From positions 124,001-188,000 of the forward strand of contig NZ_JOHR01000006.1 of the NCBI RefSeq assembly GCF_000719775.1: a DNA stretch of 64,000 nt. Reading direction: 5' to 3'. Shown in pieces: positions 17,264 through 25,541 of the stretch. This DNA comes from Streptomyces sp. NRRL F-5135. Its GTDB lineage: Bacteria; Actinomycetota; Actinomycetes; Streptomycetales; Streptomycetaceae. The notes beneath the pieces were generated by a model. The model had not been told where the DNA came from and searched no databases. It was given only the letters and a program-made list of their open reading frames with translations. Every line of letters begins with the position of its first letter. The stretch's first letter is position 1. A program made the position numbers and the translations under genes.

Positions 17264-17734
17264 TCAGCGGTTGCCGTCGGAACCGGCGAACTCGGCGGCG
17301 AAGGCCGCGAAATCGGCCGTGCGCCAGCGCTCCGGACGCATCCGGAGCGTGATGTCCTCGGTGAGCTGGTGGGCGGTCGCCGTCAGGTAGTCCCGAGCGT
17401 CGTCGGACTCCAGGTAGCGGTGGGCCGTGGCCTCGCGCTCGGCCGCGTCCGCCGGGTCGGTGACCGAGACGACCGGGCCCTCCACGCTGACGTACCGGTA
17501 CGGCGCCGTCTCGTCCTGCACGCAGAGGCTGAACCGGCCGGTCTCCTCGACCAACCGGGTCTTGACCGCCGACCGGGCGGTCTGCACGACCACGTCGCCG
17601 CCGGGCTCGTACCGGTACCAGACGGGCACGAGCAACGGCGCGCTCTCGCCCCGGGTGTCCGTGACCCCCAGGACGCCGACATGGACGTCGGCCAGGAACC
17701 GCTCCCGCGCGTCCCGTTGCATGGCAGGCACCAT
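17264..17734 (-). CDS. PPOX-fold (pyridoxamine 5'-phosphate oxidase-like) flavoprotein
   Basis: This 156-residue split-barrel protein has the strand pattern of the PPOX class: HVGVLGVTDTRGESAPLLVPVWYRY, VVVQTARSAVKTRL, RFSLCVQDETAPYRYVSVEGP. Relatives bind FMN, F420 or heme. The ATG at 17734 has a GGAGG site; the open frame upstream has no ribosome-binding site. It lies 33 bases upstream of the A-T-R gene on the same strand, so the two are probably co-transcribed, and it could supply a redox step for that pathway. Confidence 0.75.
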   Translation of the reverse strand: MVPAMQRDARERFLADVHVGVLGVTDTRGESAPLLVPVWYRYEPGGDVVVQTARSAVKTRLVEETGRFSLCVQDETAPYRYVSVEGPVVSVTDPADAAEREATAHRYLESDDARDYLTATAHQLTEDITLRMRPERWRTADFAAFAAEFAGSDGNR

Positions 17735-17772
17735 CGGCAAGCCTCCGCATCTCGTAGACAAACGTCTTGCCG

Positions 17773-17782
17773 ATACCGGTAT
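17773..17782. promoter_or_regulatory. Palindrome ATACCGGTAT in a divergent promoter
   Basis: A perfect ten-base palindrome lies 39 bases before the PPOX-like start, in an AT-richer stretch. A central ACCGGT occurs in some butyrolactone-receptor targets, so regulation by the TetR at 8510 is conceivable but unproven. Confidence 0.3.
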
Positions 17783-17907
17783 GCCCTGACCAAACTCAGA
17801 AGATCCGGGAATTAACTCTTTCGGATGTTTAAAGCTATTAAATCCCTTATATGGCAAGGCGAGAGGAGCGGACGGCCCGGCCGAGCGGAGGTGGACTCAC
17901 TTACTGT

Positions 17908-17923
17908 ATGCATTCGAGTACAT
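17908..17923. promoter_or_regulatory. Imperfect palindrome upstream of the LOG-family gene
   Basis: ATGCATTCGAGTACAT matches its own reverse complement at 12 of 16 positions and is centred on TCGA. It lies 29 bases before the GTG start of the next gene and could be an operator. Confidence 0.3.
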
Positions 17924-17951
17924 ATGGCAACCGAGGGAACAGGAGCCGGAT

Positions 17952-18683
17952 GTGACACAGGTGGCGGACGCGTCCATGCCAGCAGCGTGTGCCGAGTCGG
18001 GCGTGGCGAGGGTCGGGGTGTTCTGCGGGGCCCGGCCGGGCGCCCGGCCCCAGCACCTCGAACTGGCCGCCGAGTTCGGCGGGGCGCTCGCACGGCGCGG
18101 GTCGGGGCTCGTCTACGGCGCGGGCGGGGTCGGCATCATGGGCGCCGTCGCGGACGCCGCGCTGGAGGCGGGGGCCCCGGTCACGGGGGTGATCCCCCGG
18201 CAGCTGTACGAGCGGGAGCGGCCGGACGAGTCGCGCGCCGAGGTGATCGTCGTGGAGACCATGCACGAACGCAAGGCGCTGATGTACCGGCTGGCGGTCG
18301 GCTTCGCGGTGCTGCCCGGCGGCTTCGGCACGCTGGACGAGCTGCTGGAGGTGGCGACCTGGAACCAGCTGGGCATCCACCGCAAGCCGCTCGTCCTCGT
18401 CAACCGGGGCGGGTTCTTCGACCCGCTGCTCACCCTGCTGGACAACATGGTCGGCGACGGGTTCATCAGCCCGGACGAGCGCGTCGTCATCCAGGTCGCG
18501 TCCGAGGTGGAGGAGGCGCTGGACCGCCTGGTCGATCCGGCGGAGGGCTACGAGCCGTCGGAGGCGCCGGGCGACGCGCCGAACGCGCCGGTCTCCTCGA
18601 TCGTCCCGCCGAGTTCGGCCCGGACCTCCTCCATGGCCGCGCGCGGCTCCGCCGAGAGCACCCAGCGCTTGCCCACGAGGTAG
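17952..18683 (+). CDS. LOG-family protein (cytokinin nucleotide phosphoribohydrolase-like)
   Basis: This 243-residue Rossmann-like protein of the LOG/TIGR00730 family typically releases a free base from N6-modified adenosine monophosphate. The active-site signature is clear: MHERKALM followed by VLPGGFGTLDELLEV. The N-terminal VGVFCGARPG and YGAGGVGIMGAVADA segments bind the nucleotide. The GTG at 17952 is the only usable start because an ATG two bases earlier runs straight into a stop. The protein is about 50 residues longer than usual. The extra C-terminus (after about residue 198) is read entirely opposite the convergent lipoprotein gene, so a lost stop codon is possible. Confidence 0.85.
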   Translation: MTQVADASMPAACAESGVARVGVFCGARPGARPQHLELAAEFGGALARRGSGLVYGAGGVGIMGAVADAALEAGAPVTGVIPRQLYERERPDESRAEVIVVETMHERKALMYRLAVGFAVLPGGFGTLDELLEVATWNQLGIHRKPLVLVNRGGFFDPLLTLLDNMVGDGFISPDERVVIQVASEVEEALDRLVDPAEGYEPSEAPGDAPNAPVSSIVPPSSARTSSMAARGSAESTQRLPTR

Positions 18684-19060
18684 ACCCCGCCGTACGCCTG
18701 CGCGTAGGTGAGCCAGTCCTCCTGGCCCTTGTCCGTGTCGAAGGTGAGCATCACGTACTGGCCGCTGTCCGTCCGGCACACGCCTTGCCGGTAGTCGAGC
18801 GTCTTGCCGCGCTCCTCGGGCTCGCAGCCGACGACCTCCGCCAGCTTCTCCATGCTCGCGGGCTTCGGGGGCTCGGCGGCGTCGTCCGACTCGGGCCCGG
18901 CGGAGGGGGACCCGGCGCGGGCCCCGGAAGCGGACCCCGGCGTGGAGGCGGACGCCGCCGCCTTGGGCGTGTCATCCGAGGTCCCGCCGCAGCCCGTCAG
19001 CACCGAGGCGACGGCCAGGGCCGCGATCGCGGCCGTGTGGCGACGGACATGACGGGTCAT
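18548..19060 (-). CDS. Small secreted lipoprotein
   Basis: This 170-residue protein has a lipoprotein signal (lipobox SVLTGC at about residues 19-24) and a disordered Ala/Ser/Pro linker. A compact domain follows with two Cys (VVGCEPEERG, QGVCRTDSG) and strands YVMLTFDTD and GKRWVLSAEP. The two Cys may form a disulfide. It resembles many small Streptomyces lipoproteins of unknown function. Its 3' end overlaps that of the LOG-family gene by 136 bases. Confidence 0.7.
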   Translation of the reverse strand: MTRHVRRHTAAIAALAVASVLTGCGGTSDDTPKAAASASTPGSASGARAGSPSAGPESDDAAEPPKPASMEKLAEVVGCEPEERGKTLDYRQGVCRTDSGQYVMLTFDTDKGQEDWLTYAQAYGGVYLVGKRWVLSAEPRAAMEEVRAELGGTIEETGAFGASPGASDGS

Positions 19061-19581
19061 CGGCGCGCTCCTGATCCCACGGGGGTACGGCTCCGCCCCG
19101 TCATACGTACGGAAGGGGCCGCGCGTTCACCGGTGCCGGTGGGGAGCCCCCGCGTCCGGACCACGCGGCCCGCCGCGCACGGCGACGGCCGTACGGTTCC
19201 GCCGTGCGGCCGTCCGTGACGCGCCGCCGTCCGTGACGCGCCGGGCGGGCTCCGTCCGGGCCTCCGTGACAGGTGGGCGGAGCCGGCGCCGCGTCAGGTC
19301 ACCGACGAGTCCGCGCGGCGGCCAGGAGCGGCGCGGCGTCGCCGCGCCGTACCCCCGTCCGACGCGGCGACGCCTCCCCCGTTCCCCCGTTGCCCCGTTG
19401 CCCCCCGTTTCCCCCGTGTGGCCTGGGGCCCACCGTCGATCGGGTGCGGGTCACGCTGTGCCCGTCCGCTCGACGCTCGAACACTGTCGCGCGTGCGGGC
19501 CGACCGGATCCAGGGTTTGCCCCCAGACGCAATGCCCCTGGCCGGGCCGGCGCCCCCTCGACCGGCCGGCCCGGTCCGGCG

Positions 19582-20613
19582 TCAGCCGGGCAACGCGCCG
19601 TTGAGCAGCGCTATGCCGAGCGGGGTGATCCGGTGCCGTACGGATCCGCCGTACCGCTCGCTCGCGACCAGCCCGGCGTCCCTGAGCACGCTGGTCTGGC
19701 GGCTGACGACCGGTGCGGCGACCCCGACCCGCCGGGCGAGGTCCGTCGTGGTCCCCTCCACCGCGCAGGCCTCCAGGACCGTGGCCCTGGTCCTGCCGAG
19801 CAGCGCGACGACGGGGACCGCCCGGGCCGCGTCCTCCCCCGCGTACGCCTCGTCGTCCAGGCCGGAGAAGTCGGGTGTCAGCCGGCCCGCCAGCCGTGGC
19901 GACAGGGGGTAGACGAGGACGGGCGGCAGGTCGGTGTCCAGCAACGTGATGGGCTGAATACGGCAGAAGTACGACGGCACGAGCACCAGGCCACGGCCGC
20001 CGAGGTGGATGTCCTGGTCGGCGTAGACGGGCAGTTGGAGCACCGGGGCCTGCCACTCGGCCCTCGGGTGCAGCTCGGCCAGCAGCCGGTCCACGCCGCC
20101 GCCGAGCAGGGCCTGCGCCCGCCGGGCGCGGTCCGCCTCGGTCTGGGCCCGGATGGCGCCGGCGTACGGCGCGAGGGCCAGGCGGTGATACGTCCTCAGC
20201 GCCTCGCCGAGGCGGCGCAGCGCGGCGGGCTCGCCGTCCCCGAGCGCCCGCGTCCAGGCGGTGGGCGGGCTCTCCTCCGCCAGGTTCGAGAACTCCGTCC
20301 GCAGCCGGGCGCGGGGCGTGGACAGCACCCGGTCCAGGCCGGCCTCGAAGCCCTCCTCCGCCCGGCCGGGGGTCAGGAAGTCCGGCGAATAGCCCCAGGG
20401 GCGGGCCAGTTCGGTCAGCAGCCGCACGGACGTCGAGCGCGCCGCCGGTATGCGTAACCGGCGGCGCCACTCCGCGAACGCCAGGGAGTCGGCACCGCGC
20501 TCCTGCATCGCGTGCAGGCTCAGCAGCACCTCCCAGAGCGGATCGACTCCGTCGGCCACGGTGACCTTGCGCAGGTCCTCGCCCGTGAAGTGGATGCGCA
20601 GCACGGCCGTCAC
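19582..20613 (-). CDS. Winged-helix transcriptional regulator (ArsR-like, DUF5937 type)
   Basis: This 343-residue regulator begins with an LRIHFTGEDLRKV segment, typical of Streptomyces DUF5937/HTH proteins. A long helical effector-binding region follows. A C-terminal winged helix lies at about residues 270-340 (LLGRTRATVLEAC, TTTDLARRVGVAAPVVSRQ, GLVASERYGGSVRHRITPLG). I chose the GTG at 20613 for its GGGGGG site. The ligand and targets are unknown; it is divergent from a small secreted protein. Confidence 0.72.
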   Translation of the reverse strand: MTAVLRIHFTGEDLRKVTVADGVDPLWEVLLSLHAMQERGADSLAFAEWRRRLRIPAARSTSVRLLTELARPWGYSPDFLTPGRAEEGFEAGLDRVLSTPRARLRTEFSNLAEESPPTAWTRALGDGEPAALRRLGEALRTYHRLALAPYAGAIRAQTEADRARRAQALLGGGVDRLLAELHPRAEWQAPVLQLPVYADQDIHLGGRGLVLVPSYFCRIQPITLLDTDLPPVLVYPLSPRLAGRLTPDFSGLDDEAYAGEDAARAVPVVALLGRTRATVLEACAVEGTTTDLARRVGVAAPVVSRQTSVLRDAGLVASERYGGSVRHRITPLGIALLNGALPG

Positions 20614-20957
20614 CGCCCCCCGGGACGTCGGTCCGGTCGGGCGTGTCGGGCGTGTCGGGCGTGTCGGAGCCACGGATCCCGCGGGTCCCGTGCGTCCGGA
20701 ACGGCGGTGGTCGGACTCGGACGTCTCATGGCACTCTCCTCGCTCGGTGCGCGGTGGGCCTGGAGGCCGGGGCCGGGGGGCCGGTCGTGCGATTCTCGTA
20801 CGGCTCGGGGGTGAAATGCACGGCGCACGCGCCGGATGACCGGTGTCGCACGGGCACATGGCCTCGGGCCCGGCCGCCCCGGCCGTCCCCGCCTGCCGGA
20901 CGACGGCGCGCGCCGGCCGCCCCACCGTGGAGCCCCCGACCTGTTCAGGAGTACCGA
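20614..20957. other. Divergent intergenic region with a 9-bp tandem repeat
   Basis: This 344-base gap has no supported gene. At 20637-20663 the unit TCGGGCGTG is repeated three times in tandem, 24 bases upstream of the winged-helix gene start. The right part should carry the promoter of the small secreted protein, which has an AGGAG site at 20947-20951. Confidence 0.5.
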
Positions 20958-21302
20958 ATGCCGAAGAACCGTCGTACGCGGCCGTCCCTCTCCCGCGGCG
21001 CCGCGCTGTGCTGCCTGCTGGCCGCGGGGCTCGGCGCGGCGGGCGCCGCGCCGGCCCTGGCCGATGACGTCCCCGTGGTGGTGACGGGGAAGTGGGCGAC
21101 GGGCGCGCCGTCCGAGGCCACCTGCCCGAAGGGCACCGAACTGGTCGGCGGTGGCTACGAGTCGGAACCCATGGCCCGGCCCGACGGAGCGCCGGCGGGC
21201 CCGGTCGACATGAACGCGCCGTCCTCCCGCGTCCCGAACACCTGGGTGGTCCGGACGTACACCGGCAGCGCGCGGGCATACGCACTGTGCGAGAGGGACT
21301 GA
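20958..21302 (+). CDS. Small secreted protein
   Basis: This 114-residue protein has a Sec signal peptide (basic start, hydrophobic core, AxA site near residue 35). The short mature domain carries two Cys (EATCPKGTELVGGGYE and the C-terminal YALCERD) that could form a disulfide. Strong AGGAG ribosome-binding site. No family could be named. It precedes the SARP gene by 144 bases. Confidence 0.6.
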   Translation: MPKNRRTRPSLSRGAALCCLLAAGLGAAGAAPALADDVPVVVTGKWATGAPSEATCPKGTELVGGGYESEPMARPDGAPAGPVDMNAPSSRVPNTWVVRTYTGSARAYALCERD

Positions 21303-21446
21303 TCACGGAGCGCCGTGAAAAACGCATACCCCGGCATGCGCAGTTCACGGGGGAACTCGTGCCGGACGCTCTGGGAACCGTGTGGCACTCGATGCCAGGC
21401 TCCGGGTCATGCCCCGCCGCTGGGCCTCGTAGAACGGAGACAACCG

Positions 21447-22262
21447 GTGCAGACACGGGTCCTGGGTCCGCTCGCCATCGACTACAACGGCATGTCCATC
21501 GTCCCGACCGCCAACAAGCCCAAGCAGATACTCGCCCTGCTCGCCCTCCGCCCCGGGCACGCCGTGCCGGTCGGGGCCCTGATCGAGGAGGTCTGGGGGG
21601 ACGCCGTACCACGCAGTGCGGCCACCACCCTGCAGACGTACATCCTGCAACTGCGCCGGCGGATAGCCGCCGCCCTCGGCTCCGACGGCGACCGGGGCGG
21701 CCCGTCGCCCAAGGACGTCCTGGCCACGGCGTACGGCGGCTACCGCCTCGTGGCCCCCAGCCAGGGTCATGACCTGGCCGAGTTCCAGGACCTGTCGACC
21801 CGTGGGATCCGGGCGCTGGAGACGGGTGACGCGCACGCGGCGTCCACGCTGCTCGGTACGGCGCTGGCGCTGTGGCGCGGCGCGGCGCTCGCGGACGTGC
21901 CCAAGGGGCCCGCCCTCGAACTCGAGGTGATCGGCATGGAGGAGGCCCGGCTGACCGTGCTCGAACAGCGCATCGAGGCGGATCTGCGGCTGGGGCGGCA
22001 CAGTTCCCTGCTCCCCGAGCTGCGCATGCTCAGCGCCCGCCACCCGCTCAACGAGAACCTGTGCGCGCAGTTGATGACCGCGCTCTACCGGGCGGGCAGC
22101 CCGTGGCGCGCCCTGGAGGAGTTCCGGCGGCTGCGCGGGCGGCTGAACGGGGAGCTCGGCGTCGAGCCGACCCCGGGGCTGCAGCGGCTGCACCTGGCGG
22201 TGCTCAACGGCGACCCGTCCCTGGAGGCCGTCACGAGGACCCCGCTGCGGAGCGCGAGCTGA
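21447..22262 (+). CDS. SARP-family pathway-specific activator
   Basis: This 271-residue Streptomyces antibiotic regulatory protein is of the short ActII-ORF4/RedD kind. It has an OmpR-like winged helix (residues 1-95: RVLGPLAI, NKPKQILALLALRPG, LIEEVWGDAVPRSAATTLQ) and a bacterial transcriptional activation domain of helical repeats (HDLAEFQDL to LQRLHLAVLNG). The GTG at 21447 is preceded by GGAGA. It lies at the left edge of the polyketide region and is the best candidate for its direct activator, probably binding heptameric repeats near promoters. Confidence 0.9.
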   Translation: MQTRVLGPLAIDYNGMSIVPTANKPKQILALLALRPGHAVPVGALIEEVWGDAVPRSAATTLQTYILQLRRRIAAALGSDGDRGGPSPKDVLATAYGGYRLVAPSQGHDLAEFQDLSTRGIRALETGDAHAASTLLGTALALWRGAALADVPKGPALELEVIGMEEARLTVLEQRIEADLRLGRHSSLLPELRMLSARHPLNENLCAQLMTALYRAGSPWRALEEFRRLRGRLNGELGVEPTPGLQRLHLAVLNGDPSLEAVTRTPLRSAS

Positions 22263-23124
22263 GCCGTCGGCCGGCGGCGGTGTTCCCGGCCCGGCCGGCG
22301 GCGGTGTCGCCGGGCCGGTCCGCGAGCGCGGGCACGGGTGCGGGTGCGGGTGCCGTAGGCGCCGGAATCGTACGCGACCACGCGGTACGTGCCGCCGTCG
22401 CGTGGGCGCTGGTCAGGTGGGCCGCGCTCACGTGGTAAGAGGTGCCGGCACCACCGGCATCACCGGCATCACCATCGATGTATACGCGGACCTCCCGCGT
22501 GGTGAACGACCAGCCGCGCGGTCCGCTCGGCGAGGGCCCGCCGATCGCGTCGAAACCGATGCCGCGCAGGGACACCCGCAGTCCGGTGCCCAGCGCCTTG
22601 ACGTACGCCTCCTTCAGCGTCCACAGGCGCAGCACGGCGTCCGCGTGGTCCCGCGCGGGCAGTCCCGCGAGGTGGAGCAGCTCGCCGGGGGCGCACACCC
22701 GGCCGGCCAGCTCCGGCCCGGTGGGCCGCCCGGCCCGTTCCGTGTCCACTCCCACCGGACCGAGCGCGCTGACGGCGACGGCGAGCAGCCCCCCGGTGTG
22801 GCTGAGGCTGATGCCGATGTCCGGCCGGTCCGGCAGCACGGGCCGGCCGAGCGGGGTGCGCGCGAGCCGTACGCCGGTCCACGGGACGGCGAGGAGCGTG
22901 CCGACCGTGTGACGGAGCAGCCGGCGGGAGGCGAGGAAGCGGCCGCGCGCGGCGGCGCTGCGCTGGGCGCGCACGCGGGCGGTCTCCTCCGCCGACAGGG
23001 CGGTGAGCGCGTCGGTCGCCCACGCCTCGGCCGCGCCGTACACCACCACGCGGCCGGCGCCGGCCCAGGCGTCCTGGACCGGGCCCCAGGGCCCGGCGGG
23101 GGTGACCCGCCGGTACGGGATCAC
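22231..23124 (-). CDS. Sfp-type 4'-phosphopantetheinyl transferase
   Basis: This 297-residue enzyme moves phosphopantetheine from CoA to a carrier-protein serine. Family motifs are present: a GRPVLPDRPDIGISLSH segment, the Mg-binding GVDTER and the WTLKEAYVKALGTGL helix. The start is the GTG at 23124 with a GGGAG site. A low-complexity Ala/Pro/Arg tail of about 60 residues follows the catalytic core, and its end overlaps the SARP 3' end by 32 bases. Likely targets here are the type II PKS carrier at 28 kb and the thiolation domain of the A-T-R protein. Confidence 0.9.
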   Translation of the reverse strand: MIPYRRVTPAGPWGPVQDAWAGAGRVVVYGAAEAWATDALTALSAEETARVRAQRSAAARGRFLASRRLLRHTVGTLLAVPWTGVRLARTPLGRPVLPDRPDIGISLSHTGGLLAVAVSALGPVGVDTERAGRPTGPELAGRVCAPGELLHLAGLPARDHADAVLRLWTLKEAYVKALGTGLRVSLRGIGFDAIGGPSPSGPRGWSFTTREVRVYIDGDAGDAGGAGTSYHVSAAHLTSAHATAARTAWSRTIPAPTAPAPAPVPALADRPGDTAAGRAGNTAAGRRLSSRSAAGSS

Positions 23125-23135
23125 TGCCGTCTCCC

Positions 23136-23585
23136 TCAGACGAGCTGGTCGTGGTCGATCTGGCGGGAGCGCGTCAGCACGGCGCCGCCCTCGACCTCCA
23201 GGACGTCGTTCACCACGCAGCTGGGGGCGATGAGCGGCTTGCCGCCCGGCCTGGTGGTGACCACGAGCGCGTACACCGTGGAGCGGAGCGAGCCGTCGTC
23301 CAGCGGTTCCAGCACGACGTGGTTGAACCAGTGGCGACGCTGCACGGGGTCGCCGTCGAACCGCTTGTGGAACTCGATCAGTTCGGCGACGATCCCGTCC
23401 CGGCCGACGGCCGGCTCGGCGCCCGGCGAGTGCTGGAAGGTGCCGTCCTTGGTGAACGTCGCCGCGTAGTCCTCGAAACGGCCGCCGTCCAGCGCCTGCA
23501 TCTGGCGCGCGTAGAACTGCTGGACCCGTGTGTAGAGGTCGGTCGACACGCCCGTGTTCCCGGTCGCCTGGTCGCTGTCGGTCAC
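23136..23585 (-). CDS. ActVI-ORFA-like / NTF2-fold protein (copy 1)
   Basis: This 149-residue SnoaL/NTF2-like protein has YTRVQQFYARQMQALDGGR, TFTKDGTFQ, AVGRDGI and HWFNHVVLEP. It is clearly related to the protein at 34.1 kb and to the small ActVI-ORFA-type proteins of benzoisochromanequinone clusters, which assist early pyran-ring steps. GTG start with a GGGAGG site. It lies 11 bases upstream of the PPTase gene on the same strand, so the two form an operon. Confidence 0.78.
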   Translation of the reverse strand: MTDSDQATGNTGVSTDLYTRVQQFYARQMQALDGGRFEDYAATFTKDGTFQHSPGAEPAVGRDGIVAELIEFHKRFDGDPVQRRHWFNHVVLEPLDDGSLRSTVYALVVTTRPGGKPLIAPSCVVNDVLEVEGGAVLTRSRQIDHDQLV

Positions 23586-23806
23586 CTGATTCCTCCCGCC
23601 GCTGATGTGCCTCGTCCTGCGCGTCCCGGTCCCGTCCGGGGCCCTGTCCGACGCGGAGCACATCGTCGTACCCGCCGCTCGAAAACCGATGGAGGACCGG
23701 TACGGCGGCCGGTTCAAGCCGGTTGCGAGCGGGCCGTGTTGCGGTGGGCGCGCGGCGCGGGGTCCCTACGCGCGCCCGCATCCGCGCGACCGAGGAGAAC
23801 AGCAGC

Positions 23807-25498
23807 ATGGAGCGAGAATTCAGCAGGCGAAGAGTGCTCGGCGGGGCCGCGTCCGTGGCCTCCGCCGCGGTGGCGGCACCGTTGCTCACGGCGGGCGGCG
23901 CCGCGGCGGCCCCGGGTGCCGGGGAGGCGGCGGAGGCCGCGACGAGCCCGGCGGCGCCGGTGCGGGTGCTGCCCGACGACCCGCGGTACACGGAGCTGAC
24001 CACCGGCCAGAACCGCCGCTGGGTGGGCACTCCGGACGAGGTCCGCCTGGTCTCCACCACCGAGCAGGTGGTGGCCGCCGTCGACGAGGCGGTGCGCGGC
24101 GGCAAGCGCATATCGGTGAAGGGCGGCGGTCACTGTCTCGCCGACTTCGTCTTCCACAAGGACATCGACCTGGTCCTGGACATGTCCCTGATGAACCGGG
24201 TCTCCTTCGACGAGGAGCGCGGCGCGTTCGCCGTCGAGGCCGGCGCCACGCTGATGAACGTGTACGACGCGCTGTACAAGGGGTGGGGAGTCACCATCCC
24301 GGGCGGCATGTGCTACTCGGTCGGCGTCGGCGGGCACGTCTCCGGCGGCGGCTACGGACTCCTCTCCCGGCTGCACGGCCTGACGGTCGACCACCTGCAC
24401 GCCGTGGAGGTCGTCGTCGTGGACCGCTCGGGCCGGGTGCGCAGTGTGGTGGCCACGCGGGAGGCGAACGATCCGAACCGCGACCTGTGGTGGGGCTGCG
24501 CGGGGGGCGGTGGCGGCAACTTCGGTGTGATCACCCGCTATTGGTTCCGTACGCCCGGCGCCACCGGCTCCGACCCGGGCAGGCTGCTGCCGAGGCCGCC
24601 CGAGGAGGTGCTGGTCCAGGCGCTGTCGCTGCCCTGGGACCAGCTCGACGGCCGGGGCTTCAGGCGGCTGGTGCAGAACGTCGGCACCTGGTTCGAGAAG
24701 CACGGCTCGCCCGACTCGCCGTACGCCTCGCTCGCCGGCGCCCTGCCCTTCACCCACCGCTCCAGCGGCGGGATCAGCATGTTCGCTCAGATGGACGCGA
24801 CGGTGCCGGACGCGGAGAAGCTGTTCCGCGCCTACCACACGCACATCCTCGACGGTGTCGGGGCGACCGCCGAGGCCGCGGTCCGCCCGATGGGCGAACT
24901 GGGCGCGCTCCCGGAGCTGGCGGAACCCACCCGGCTGCCCTGGCTGCGGGCCACCCGGCGCCTCGGCACCAGTTCCCCGATGGTCACCGACCCCGCCATC
25001 CGCGGCCACCACCACTCCGCGTACGTGCGCAGGGCCGTGCCCGACACGCACATCGACCGCATCTACGAGTGGCTGAACAGCGACAGCGTCGACAACCCGA
25101 TGGCGATGGTCATCCTGCACCTGGTGGGCGGGGCCATCGACCGGGTGTCCCCGAGCGCGACGGCGGTGGCCCAGCGCGACTCGCACTTCAAGCTGCTCTA
25201 CCAGAGCATGTGGCAGGACCCGGCGGACGACGCCGCGAACATCGCCTGGACCAACGGCGTCTTCCGGGCGGTGTACAAGGAGACCGGCGGGGTGCCCGTC
25301 CCGAACGGCGTCACGGACGGCTGCTACATCAACTACCCGGACACCGGTGTGCACGACCCCGACGCCAACACCTCCGACTGGTCCTGGCACCGGCTCTACC
25401 ACAAGGACAACTACCCGCGGTTGCAGCAGGTCAAGGCGCGCTGGGACCCGCGGAACGTCTTCCACCACAGCCAGTCCGTCGAACTGCCCACGACATGA
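23807..25498 (+). CDS. Tat-exported berberine-bridge-type FAD oxidoreductase
   Basis: This 563-residue flavoprotein has a twin-arginine signal (FSRRRVLGGAAS). The FAD-binding domain shows both covalent-attachment residues of the bicovalent BBE class: His109 in GGGHCLADF and Cys169 in GGMCYSVGVGGHVSGGGYG. The C-terminal BBE tail is YHKDNYPRLQQVKARWDPRNVF. Relatives such as AknOx, GilR and Dbv29 oxidise alcohols, hemiacetals or sugars late in natural-product pathways. Export by Tat fits folding with bound flavin. A late oxidation of the polyketide product outside the membrane is the natural inference. Confidence 0.88.
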   Translation: MEREFSRRRVLGGAASVASAAVAAPLLTAGGAAAAPGAGEAAEAATSPAAPVRVLPDDPRYTELTTGQNRRWVGTPDEVRLVSTTEQVVAAVDEAVRGGKRISVKGGGHCLADFVFHKDIDLVLDMSLMNRVSFDEERGAFAVEAGATLMNVYDALYKGWGVTIPGGMCYSVGVGGHVSGGGYGLLSRLHGLTVDHLHAVEVVVVDRSGRVRSVVATREANDPNRDLWWGCAGGGGGNFGVITRYWFRTPGATGSDPGRLLPRPPEEVLVQALSLPWDQLDGRGFRRLVQNVGTWFEKHGSPDSPYASLAGALPFTHRSSGGISMFAQMDATVPDAEKLFRAYHTHILDGVGATAEAAVRPMGELGALPELAEPTRLPWLRATRRLGTSSPMVTDPAIRGHHHSAYVRRAVPDTHIDRIYEWLNSDSVDNPMAMVILHLVGGAIDRVSPSATAVAQRDSHFKLLYQSMWQDPADDAANIAWTNGVFRAVYKETGGVPVPNGVTDGCYINYPDTGVHDPDANTSDWSWHRLYHKDNYPRLQQVKARWDPRNVFHHSQSVELPTT

Positions 25499-25541
25499 CG
25501 GCGACGGGTCGCCGTCCGGAATCGGGAGTGAGTGCTCTGAC

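Noticed and set aside
13539..17750. A 1403-codon open frame on the minus strand covering the A-T-R region
   Set aside because: It is Arg/Gly/Pro-rich without motifs and is a GC-skew shadow of the real 1112-residue A-T-R gene, which has all its catalytic motifs in another frame.
14246..17815. A 1189-codon open frame on the plus strand opposite the A-T-R gene
   Set aside because: Composition is that of an antisense frame of a GC-rich gene; no domain is recognisable and no ribosome-binding site or promoter context is seen.
22231..24111. A single 626-residue fusion of a phosphopantetheinyl transferase with upstream sequence
   Set aside because: The upstream part has no motifs and overlaps the NTF2-fold gene in another frame; a GTG with a GGGAG site at 23124 gives a normal PPTase.
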